Origin: CAYQQK01 sp964420065
GTDB taxonomy: Bacteria; Bacillota; Dethiobacteria; DTU022
Length of the DNA: 37,850 nt
Direction of reading: 5' to 3'
Assembly (NCBI GenBank): GCA_964420065.1
Contig: CAYQQK010000020.1
Coordinates: 1 to 37,850, forward strand
Positions 24,633 to 31,165 of the stretch are shown piece by piece. Position 1 is the first letter of the stretch, and the number at the start of each line of letters is the position of its first letter. The position numbers and the translations under genes are program-made. A model generated the notes under the pieces. That model did no database searches, was not told the DNA's origin, and saw only the letters and a program-made list of their open reading frames with translations.

Positions 24633-25796
24633 TCAATGCAGTTCCGGCTCTTTCGCGGCCGTCTCTGTTTCGCCGGTTGAGTTGAGCCAGAGAACATCGC
24701 TCAAAATATCGACCAGACTGGAACGGGTCATCAGGCCGCGCAGAATGCCATTGGCATCGACGACCGGCAGGTAACCGACCCCGTTACCGGACATAAGATA
24801 GACCGCTTCGCGGACCGTCTGTCCCAGGGTAGCCACAACAACTTCACCGGTCAGCAGCTCCCCGACCGCGGTCTGGCGTGTCAGGTTCCGGTGAATGTCG
24901 CGAATCGTGATCACGCCACGCAGGTAACCGGACGGTTCAACCACCATGAGGCTGTTCACACGCCGCATGCGCATTCGCTCAAGAGCCTCAGCAAGGCCGC
25001 GCCCGGCCTCGATCACCACCGGATCCTGATACATCACCTCATCGACCAGGACTTCATCCGGTGAACGCAGGAGCCGGTCCTTGCCGATAAAATCGGTCAC
25101 AAACTTGTCGGCCGGGTTGCGCAGCATTTCATCGGGCGTGGCGACCTGAACAATTTTGCCGTCGCGCATGAGTACAATCCGGTCCGACAATTTTAGCGCT
25201 TCATCCATATCATGGGTGACAAAAAGCACGGTTTTGTGCAGGCGCCCCTGCAACTTCTTTAGTTCCGCCTGCAACTGTTCTCGCGTCAGCGGATCGAGCG
25301 CCCCGAAAGGCTCATCCATCAGGATCAGGTCGGGTTCGGCCGCAAGGGCGCGCAAGACCCCGATGCGCTGCTGTTGCCCGCCGGACAGCTCCTTCGGGTA
25401 GCGATCCCTGTAGGTTGCGGGATCCATGTCAACCATGGTCAGCAGCTCTTCAGCCCGGTGCAGACATTCACTCTTCGATCGGCCAAGTAGTTTCGGGATA
25501 ATGGAAATGTTCTGAGCAATGGTCATATTCGGAAACAGGCCGATTTGCTGGATCACATAGCCCATATCCCGCCGTAGTTGCACCGGATCCAGAGTGCGAA
25601 CGTTCCGGCCCTTGATGTAGATCGTTCCCTTGGACGGTTCAATGAGGCGGTTCACCATTTTCAGCGTTGTCGTCTTGCCGCAACCGCTCGGACCGATCAG
25701 GGTCACAAACTCGCCGTTTTTGACAGTGAGGCTGAAACCATCCACGGCCTGCGAGGACCCCGGGTAAACCTTGGAAACCTGATCAAATTCAACCAT
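24633..25796 (-). CDS. Osmoprotectant ABC transporter ATP-binding protein with CBS domains (OpuBA/OpuCA-like)
   Basis: A 387-residue ATPase. Walker A GPSGCGKTT lies at about 35-43, signature LSGGQQQR at 137-144, Walker B LILMDEP at 157-163, and the ProV/OpuA-type D-loop and H-loop (FVTHDMDEALKLSDR) follow. The C-terminal part from about 250 to 375 has two CBS motifs (VNSLMVVEPSGYLRGVITIRD and GVGYLPVVDANGILRGLMTR), which in OpuA and OpuC sense ionic strength or bind c-di-AMP. ATG at 25794-25796 has GGAGGGGAGGAG just upstream. It lies 64 bases after the regulator gene in the same operon. The pairing of CBS domains with an RCK_C regulator suggests two layers of c-di-AMP control, by inference. 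Confidence 0.93.
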   Translation of the reverse strand: MVEFDQVSKVYPGSSQAVDGFSLTVKNGEFVTLIGPSGCGKTTTLKMVNRLIEPSKGTIYIKGRNVRTLDPVQLRRDMGYVIQQIGLFPNMTIAQNISIIPKLLGRSKSECLHRAEELLTMVDMDPATYRDRYPKELSGGQQQRIGVLRALAAEPDLILMDEPFGALDPLTREQLQAELKKLQGRLHKTVLFVTHDMDEALKLSDRIVLMRDGKIVQVATPDEMLRNPADKFVTDFIGKDRLLRSPDEVLVDEVMYQDPVVIEAGRGLAEALERMRMRRVNSLMVVEPSGYLRGVITIRDIHRNLTRQTAVGELLTGEVVVATLGQTVREAVYLMSGNGVGYLPVVDANGILRGLMTRSSLVDILSDVLWLNSTGETETAAKEPELH

Positions 25797-25860
25797 CGCT
25801 TTCTCCTCCCCTCCCCCTTGGAAAAATGGTATTACCGGCTGGATCCCTTTTCTTTGACCC

Positions 25861-26496
25861 CTACGCCGGGCCGGCCTTCCCTTTGAGCAAGCCGCGCAAA
25901 AGACCGAGCGCCCTGTTGTCCCCGGCGACAAGAAGAATATCACCCGCGGCGAGGAACAGCTCCCGTCCGGGCGAAACATGCCAGCGACCGTCGCGCCGCA
26001 CGGCGATCACATTCGCCCCCGTGACCGTTCGCAGTTGCGTTTCATGGATACTTTTACCGATAAGGACGGAGCGGTCCGAAAGTTGCAACTCGTCGGTCCG
26101 ATGCATGTTCTGCAAAATACCGCGCTTGAACAGAACCACCTGCCGGATGGCCTTGTCGATCTCGGCATTGAGCCGGTCACGCTTCTTCATAAGATCGTTC
26201 AGATGGCTGAGCAAGGTTTCAAGGTAATTGCTGTCGCGAAAAGTATTCGCAAATTCGCATGCAACCTGGCGGGAAAGAACATAGACGCCCCGGCCCGGGC
26301 AGGCCCGGGTGATGTGTTGCTCATGCAGCAACGACAGGGCTTTGCGAACTGTTTCCGGCGAAACGCCATAACGGCCGGCCAACACCGAGCGGCCGGAGAT
26401 CTTCTGTCCCTCGCTAAAACCGCCGCGACAGATATCGTTGGCGATCATCAAAGCAATTTGCTCATAATGCGCAATCTTTTTCAAAGGGAGTTCCAT
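25861..26496 (-). CDS. GntR-family regulator with RCK_C (TrkA-C) domain, BusR-like
   Basis: A 211-residue repressor-type protein. Residues 1-75 form a GntR winged helix (ALMIANDICRGGFSEGQKIS and YGVSPETVRKALSLLHEQ, then GRGVYVLS). A predicted coiled coil of about 85-125 (LSHLNDLMKKRDRLNAEIDK) links to a C-terminal RCK_C domain at about 137-205 (LIGKSIHETQLRTVTGANVIAVRR and AAGDILLVAGD). This GntR-coiled coil-RCK_C architecture is that of BusR, the c-di-AMP-responsive repressor of betaine transport genes in lactic streptococci and lactococci. It is the first gene of the opu operon. ATG at 26494-26496 follows GGAGGG by about 8 bases. An inverted repeat over its promoter suggests autoregulation. 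The c-di-AMP response is known for the family and inferred here. Confidence 0.88.
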   Translation of the reverse strand: MELPLKKIAHYEQIALMIANDICRGGFSEGQKISGRSVLAGRYGVSPETVRKALSLLHEQHITRACPGRGVYVLSRQVACEFANTFRDSNYLETLLSHLNDLMKKRDRLNAEIDKAIRQVVLFKRGILQNMHRTDELQLSDRSVLIGKSIHETQLRTVTGANVIAVRRDGRWHVSPGRELFLAAGDILLVAGDNRALGLLRGLLKGKAGPA

Positions 26497-26515
26497 GCAA
26501 ATCCCTCCTAAAAAA

Positions 26516-26554
26516 CCGACAACCCTATTATACATCATAAGTTGTCAGTTGCAA
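26516..26554 (-). promoter_or_regulatory. Promoter and candidate BusR-like operator of the opu operon
   Basis: On the minus strand TTGCAA (26549-26554) is 16 bases from a perfect TATAAT (26527-26532). Inverted arms CCGACAAC (26516-26523) and GTTGTCAG (26541-26548) match at 7 of 8 positions with a 17-base spacer, so one arm overlaps the spacer next to -35 and the other lies just past -10. Bound protein would block RNA polymerase. The core arm is GACAAC/GTTGTC. Confidence 0.65.
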
Positions 26555-26644
26555 CCCCCCCATCATCGATTCGTTCAAAATCCGAAGAAATATAATGCAA
26601 GTATCCGTGTATTCAAGCATTAAATACAAATACGATCCCTTGAT

Positions 26645-26693
26645 ATATTGCCTCAATATGAGTATTGACGGGTTTCAAATTATATGATATATT
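26645..26693 (+). promoter_or_regulatory. Sigma-A promoter and dyad ahead of the SSS symporter operon
   Basis: TTGACG (26665-26670) is 17 bases from TATATT (26688-26693), a good sigma-A pair about 75 bases before the first gene. Just upstream, ATATTG-CCT-CAATAT (26645-26659) is a perfect dyad; its right half also pairs with the TATTG that runs into -35 (CAATA-TGAG-TATTG, 26654-26667), so three alternating half-sites lie in a row. This is a likely regulator site. Confidence 0.6.
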
Positions 26694-26767
26694 TTAAATA
26701 GAGTTCATTGATTATTGGCGGCATTAATTGGATTATTGAATACAATACAACCAAAGGGAGTGGTATT

Positions 26768-26980
26768 TTGGATCGGAAGAGACTTTTTCTTGCCGCTGTC
26801 ATCATTTTGTTATTTTCAGTTGTAGTAATCGCCTTATTCTTCTTGTTGTATCACTCCAAGGTTACCATCATCCAGTTACCGGCCTCTATTTTTGTCATCT
26901 GGTTGGGCCAGATCATTGCTGCGTTTGTTGCGTTATTGTTAAGCAAACTCACCCGGATCACCAAAACTTCCGAACAATAA
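26768..26980 (+). CDS. Small membrane protein, possible companion subunit of the SSS symporter
   Basis: A 70-residue protein starting at TTG 26768, 7 bases after AAAGGGAG. An upstream ATG at 26708 lacks a ribosome binding site and would add 20 residues. After DRKRL it has two hydrophobic segments (about 6-30, LAAVIILLFSVVVIALFFLL, and 37-60) and ends with a basic tail. It is 34 bases ahead of an SSS-family symporter. Small two-helix proteins often precede SSS transporters as accessory subunits. I cannot match this one to a named family such as DUF997 or DUF4212, so the role is inferred from position. Confidence 0.7.
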   Translation: MDRKRLFLAAVIILLFSVVVIALFFLLYHSKVTIIQLPASIFVIWLGQIIAAFVALLLSKLTRITKTSEQ

Positions 26981-27014
26981 AAATTGTAACCGAAGAAAGG
27001 AGACAATCAATTCG

Positions 27015-28430
27015 ATGGTTCTATGCATGGTTGTCATCTATTTGGCAGCAATGATCTTAATCGGCTACGTATACAAGCAAAAAGCCGGCCAGGATGAGGA
27101 AAGTTTTTTGGTCGCGGATCGATCAATATCAACTTTTATCGGGGGTGGTGCCTTAGCTGCTACATACACCAGCACGAGTGGCTTTTTAGGGTTATTGGGC
27201 ATGTCTTACGTTTATGGTATTTCCCCCCCGATTTGGGGAAACATCGGCCTGCTGATAGGGTTCTTGATCGCCATGGTCTTTTTGGCTCCGCAATTCAGGG
27301 GGACCAAGGTGAGCACCTTCCCCCAATATTTCGAACAACGTTACGATAAGCGTATCCGGGCGATTGCGGCAGTAGTGACCCTGGTCACGATGATAGTTTA
27401 CATGATTGCACAGATCCAGGGCGGGGCCTATGCCTTTCAATCCATGATCGGGGTTTCATATCCTTATGCCGTAGTCATTATCGGTATTGTCTTCATTGTC
27501 TATGTGGCCCTCGGTGGATCCTATGCTTCAATCATGACTAGTTTTTTCCAAAACATTATGATGATCTTGGCCATGGGGATCGTGGCTCTATATGTTGTTT
27601 TTACCCAGGATTGGGGCAGTATGGTCAGCCAGGCGGTACAAAACAATACAGCCCTGCTCGATCATTGGGGCAGTGCGGGACCCGTTTTTGCACTTAGCTT
27701 CGGCTTGCTTCTTGGCCTGGGCACATTCAGTTCACCCCACGTCACGATCCGTTTTGCGTCGGCTAAAAATGAAGAAGTTGCCAAGAAAACAACAGCAAGT
27801 GCCATCTTCTGGCTGTCGATCTTTTACCTGCTGACCCTGCCTGTGGTCATGTTCATTGTGGCCAACTATACCGGACTCAAGAACCCCGATATGGGTTATT
27901 TCATTCTTATCGGGGATAAGTTTCCCAAGATCATTGTTGGGTTTTGCGTTGCATCCGTCCTTGCCGCGGCCATGTCCACCACAAGTTCCCAGCTCATTGC
28001 GGCTGCAGCTTCCGTAACGAACGACCTTCACTCGGTCTATTTCCAAAGACAACTGCCCCGGGAAAGAGTGATGAAACTGACCCGCTGGGCCGTCGTCATT
28101 ATCGGTATAATTACAATTCTGCTTACCTTGCGCCCCCCTGCACTGATTGCTCTGGTTATGGCCCTGGCCCAATCCTTGATGGTCGGTGCATTCCTGGTAC
28201 CGTTAATGTTGGGAATCTGGTGGAGAAAGACAACCGCCAATGCCGCACTGGCGGGTATGATCGCGGGTTTCGGAGTTGCCGCCTTGACCCACCCCTCGTT
28301 GCACCTGGTTAAACTTCCATCCCCTTTCCTCGTTGCCCCGATCGGCGCGCTGGTTTCATTGGTGATCATGATTGTCGTAAGCTTGCTTGAGCACGGTTCA
28401 AGCACGAGCAAGAGTTGTAAAAGCGCGTAA
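27015..28430 (+). CDS. Sodium:solute symporter (SSS family)
   Basis: A 471-residue membrane protein with about 12-13 helices. SSS hallmarks include FLVADRSISTFIGGGALAAT, TSTSGFLGLLGMSYVYG at helix 2, PQYFEQRYDKRIRAI, a glycine-rich YVALGGSYASIM segment and AAAMSTTSSQLIAAAASVTNDL, which contains the typical sodium-site serines/threonines. It resembles PutP/PanF/acetate-type transporters, but the substrate cannot be named. ATG at 27015 has AAAGGAG about 12 bases upstream; the ATG at codon 5 is possible. It lies between a small membrane protein and a nitrilase-superfamily enzyme, so it probably imports the nitrilase's substrate or a related acid or amide. Confidence 0.93.
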   Translation: MVLCMVVIYLAAMILIGYVYKQKAGQDEESFLVADRSISTFIGGGALAATYTSTSGFLGLLGMSYVYGISPPIWGNIGLLIGFLIAMVFLAPQFRGTKVSTFPQYFEQRYDKRIRAIAAVVTLVTMIVYMIAQIQGGAYAFQSMIGVSYPYAVVIIGIVFIVYVALGGSYASIMTSFFQNIMMILAMGIVALYVVFTQDWGSMVSQAVQNNTALLDHWGSAGPVFALSFGLLLGLGTFSSPHVTIRFASAKNEEVAKKTTASAIFWLSIFYLLTLPVVMFIVANYTGLKNPDMGYFILIGDKFPKIIVGFCVASVLAAAMSTTSSQLIAAAASVTNDLHSVYFQRQLPRERVMKLTRWAVVIIGIITILLTLRPPALIALVMALAQSLMVGAFLVPLMLGIWWRKTTANAALAGMIAGFGVAALTHPSLHLVKLPSPFLVAPIGALVSLVIMIVVSLLEHGSSTSKSCKSA

Positions 28431-28453
28431 CAAAAATTAAGGAGGCTCCTGCG

Positions 28454-29512
28454 ATGAATCTGTTTACAGCAGCAGTGGTTCAGCCGGTGGTTAAAACAGC
28501 ATATTCCCGTCAAGATGTTGCCGACAACCTTGAGCGAGTGCTGACACTTGTTGAAAACGCCGGGTTGTCGGCCTCGCCCGACGCCTCGCATGCACCGGTA
28601 AGGCTGGTTGCTTTGCCCGAATTTTGCATCCAGGGTGAACCCTTTGATCTCGATTTCGAAGGACGCAAGGAAAACATTTTAATTTCAATTCCGGGAGATG
28701 AAATTGAGCAGTTTGCCGCAAAAGCAAAAAAATACAACATCTATATTATCGGTTCGTTTTTGGAACTAGATCCTAAATGGCCGGACAGGCAGTTCAATAC
28801 CTCGGTTGTCATCAGCCCGGAAGGGAAAATTATACTTAAATACAGGAAGATTAACCCGGCCATCCACTTCGAGCTGACTGCAAGTCCGCATGATATGTTG
28901 AAAGACTACCTTGGGGCTACGGATAAAAGTAATAGTGAATTACTCTACCCGGTCGTCGACACGGAAATTGGCCGTATTGGTTGCATCATTTGCATGGACG
29001 GGCACTTCCCGGAAAGTTACCGGGCACTGGCACTTAACGGCGCAGAAATCATCGTGCGGGCAAACTTCCCTGAGCCCCTGATTCCAGCCCCCAACAATAT
29101 CTGGGAAGTGCAAAATCGGTGCGGTGCTCATGCCAACATGGCCTATGTGCTTGCACCGATGTTGGGGGGTATGATCGGTAACGTTTCGGCACAGAACATC
29201 ACGCCCGGGCATTCTTTGATCATCGATTACAACGGTGTGATCATGGCGCAAGCGCCCTATCCCGGAGAGTCGGTCATTGGGGCGGTAATCAATCTTGATC
29301 AGTTCCGCGCGAGGAGACTGACACCGCAAAGAAACTTCCTTACACTGCTGCGCACGGAAAGCTTTCGGGACATTTATGATCGGAGCATCCTGCCGCCAGA
29401 CACATATAGCGGCGGCAAAACCCCCCCGGGGACACTGGCTGGGCTAAAAGCGAGGGAGACAAGGCCAATCATCGATTCGTTCGTCAAAGAAGGGATCTAC
29501 AAAAAACCATAG
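28454..29512 (+). CDS. Carbon-nitrogen hydrolase (nitrilase superfamily amidase)
   Basis: A 352-residue cytoplasmic enzyme with the Glu-Lys-Cys triad of the superfamily: E56 in VALPEF, K132 in KYRKINP and C180 in IGCIICMDGHFPE. The C-M-D context is amidase-like rather than the C-W-E of true nitrilases. An ordinary four-layer core ends near 300 with a 50-residue tail. ATG at 28454 is preceded by AAGGAGG. It is 23 bases after the symporter, and a bidirectional terminator follows it. It probably hydrolyses an imported amide or carbamoyl compound to an acid and ammonia; aliphatic amidase, formamidase or N-carbamoyl hydrolase are all possible. Confidence 0.92.
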   Translation: MNLFTAAVVQPVVKTAYSRQDVADNLERVLTLVENAGLSASPDASHAPVRLVALPEFCIQGEPFDLDFEGRKENILISIPGDEIEQFAAKAKKYNIYIIGSFLELDPKWPDRQFNTSVVISPEGKIILKYRKINPAIHFELTASPHDMLKDYLGATDKSNSELLYPVVDTEIGRIGCIICMDGHFPESYRALALNGAEIIVRANFPEPLIPAPNNIWEVQNRCGAHANMAYVLAPMLGGMIGNVSAQNITPGHSLIIDYNGVIMAQAPYPGESVIGAVINLDQFRARRLTPQRNFLTLLRTESFRDIYDRSILPPDTYSGGKTPPGTLAGLKARETRPIIDSFVKEGIYKKP

Positions 29513-29615
29513 CACAAGCGCATGGGCCGCCGAACGGGGCGGGAAGGCGTTGATCCGGGCCACCCGGGCCAATTTAAACGCGCCGGGATAGGGAAGCAAT
29601 CGCCCGGTGAACTCC
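29513..29615. other. Spacer after the nitrilase gene
   Basis: About 100 bases with no gene. A dyad GGGCCACCCGGGCC-like GC-rich patch occurs near 29558-29572, but nothing else is recognisable before the terminator. Confidence 0.4.
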
Positions 29616-29668
29616 AAAAAAGGGAACACCCCGCTGGATGAAACAAGCGGGATGTTCCCTTTTCCCTT
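29616..29668. terminator. Strong bidirectional terminator
   Basis: Arms AGGGAACA-c-CCCGCT (29621-29635) and AGCGGG-a-TGTTCCCT (29646-29660) form a 14-bp stem with one mismatch and a 10-base loop. AAAAAA precedes it and TTTTCCCTTT follows it, so a U-run exists on both strands. It separates the convergent nitrilase (plus) and small membrane protein (minus) genes. Confidence 0.9.
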
Positions 29669-29684
29669 TGCAGGTGACCGCCCC

Positions 29685-30182
29685 TCACTTCACGAGGCCG
29701 CCGGCAAGACGGCGCGCGCCCAGGATGAGTGCAAGGCCAAAGACTAGCTGCACCCCGTTACGCACGGCTTCGGCCACGTTCCCAAGAGAATAGGTGCGCT
29801 CAAGGTGCCACCATTTGATCAGGATAAAGTTTGTAAGATTGTGCATCAGACCTGGAACCGCAAAAGCGAGGACGACGAAACCGAGCACGGTCAAGGCCGT
29901 GACCGCCAGGGCGGTATCCGCCAGGGCCGGGATCGTTTCCCCGGCATAGTGGCCCGGCAGCATGTATCCGGCCAAGGTTTCCGCCGTGATCCACAAAAAC
30001 ACTGCCACGGCAACGCTGAAAAGAAAAGGCATCACGATCAGCATCACGATCTGCAACGCCGCGGCGCGGTCGATCCGGCCCTGGAAGAAAAGCGGCACGT
30101 AAGTGATGAAGTTAAACGCCCGCACAAGCAGATAAAGAGATACGACGCGGAGACCGATCAAGGCAAGGAGCCGGGCTTTCAT
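29685..30182 (-). CDS. Small integral membrane protein of unknown function
   Basis: A 165-residue protein with four predicted membrane segments: about 3-25 (LLALIGLRVVSLYLLVRAF), 42-65 (IVMLIVMPFLFSVAVAVFL), 85-112 and 140-158. No catalytic motif is visible and I do not recognise the family. The ATG at 30180-30182 has GGAGGG about 7 bases upstream, which decides the start over an ATG two codons earlier and a longer frame. It is the downstream neighbour of the MBL-fold gene on the same strand, 77 bases away, and ends at a shared bidirectional terminator. Confidence 0.8.
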   Translation of the reverse strand: MKARLLALIGLRVVSLYLLVRAFNFITYVPLFFQGRIDRAAALQIVMLIVMPFLFSVAVAVFLWITAETLAGYMLPGHYAGETIPALADTALAVTALTVLGFVVLAFAVPGLMHNLTNFILIKWWHLERTYSLGNVAEAVRNGVQLVFGLALILGARRLAGGLVK

Positions 30183-30259
30183 GGTCATCCCTCCCGGTTC
30201 AGGTCGGTTATAGTTTAACCAACTTCGGAAGGGATAGGTCGTCAAAGGCCGCGGCGGCG

Positions 30260-31015
30260 CTAACCAAGGCTAAATACGGCTCCATCCGAAGCCACGGCAA
30301 ACTGGACTTCATCGAGGCGGGCCAGGGTTTGCGGGCCGAGGTGGGTCAGGACGATTTGCGCCGCCCCGAGCCGCTCCCGCTGGGCCGCGAGCACGGCGTG
30401 GCTGAGGTGGTTGTTCAAGGTGCGGTCGAAGGTGAAGGCCTCGGCAATCAGCAGGTCCGCCCCCCGGGCGGCCTCGATCAGGGCCTCGGTCCAGGCGGTA
30501 TCCCCGGTGTAGGTGATGATCCTGCCCCCTACCTCTACCCGCAGGATGAACGACGGGGCGCCGCTCGGGTGAAGCGCTTCGAAAGGCGTGACCAGGGCTG
30601 CGCCGGCCGCCCGGGTGCAGCCCGGCGCCAGCTCCAGTATTTCAAGCGGAAAAGCCTGTGCAGCCGCCTGAAACGAGCCGGGATAAAACACCTCCGTGGC
30701 CGCCTCAAGGCGTGCAGCGGTCCCGGCCGGGCCGGCAATGAGCAGCGGGTCGCGGCGCCGGCTGAGATGCCGGGCTTCGGAAAGGAAAAAGGGAAGACCG
30801 CCAAAGTGGTCACCGTGCAGGTGGGATATGATAACGGTAGCGATACTGTTTGGTTCGATGCCGTAACGACGCATGGAGACGAGAGCGGTACACCCGCAGT
30901 CGAGCAGCAAGCGCCCTCCTGCATGCTGAACCATGAGGCAGGGCTGCATCCGCCCCCCGCTGCCGAAAGCATCTCCGCTGCCCAGAAATCGTACTGTTAT
31001 GACCGGTTTTTCCAG
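30260..31015 (-). CDS. MBL-fold metallo-hydrolase, RNase Z-like
   Basis: A 251-residue metallo-beta-lactamase-fold protein. VRFLGSGDAFGSGGR opens the fold; HLHGDH at about 65-70 is the dinuclear zinc motif. A middle His (ALHPSGAPSFIL), Asp in TYTGDTAWTEAL and a final His in VLTHLGP complete the site. The pattern is that of RNase Z-like and arylsulfatase-like MBL proteins, without the exosite of true RNase Z. No ATG, GTG or TTG lies close to the fold's beginning with a ribosome site; CTG at 31013-31015, six bases after AAAGGAGGG, gives MEKPVITVRFLG as the likely N-terminus. It is the gene directly downstream of the giant ATPase-PglZ gene, 150 bases away. RNA or phosphodiester hydrolysis is possible but not shown. 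Confidence 0.85.
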   Translation of the reverse strand: MEKPVITVRFLGSGDAFGSGGRMQPCLMVQHAGGRLLLDCGCTALVSMRRYGIEPNSIATVIISHLHGDHFGGLPFFLSEARHLSRRRDPLLIAGPAGTAARLEAATEVFYPGSFQAAAQAFPLEILELAPGCTRAAGAALVTPFEALHPSGAPSFILRVEVGGRIITYTGDTAWTEALIEAARGADLLIAEAFTFDRTLNNHLSHAVLAAQRERLGAAQIVLTHLGPQTLARLDEVQFAVASDGAVFSLG

Positions 31016-31165
31016 CGGGATCCCTCCTTTCTTGATCAAATCCCCGGCCGATCCGGGGCGAGCCAAAGGAGGTAATTGAAAGCGATACCTTCAAGGATCA
31101 TACCGTTCGGGCCGGGGGGGAATCGGCCTGTTCTGCGCGCTGATGGAAGCATGCCCCCATCCCTG

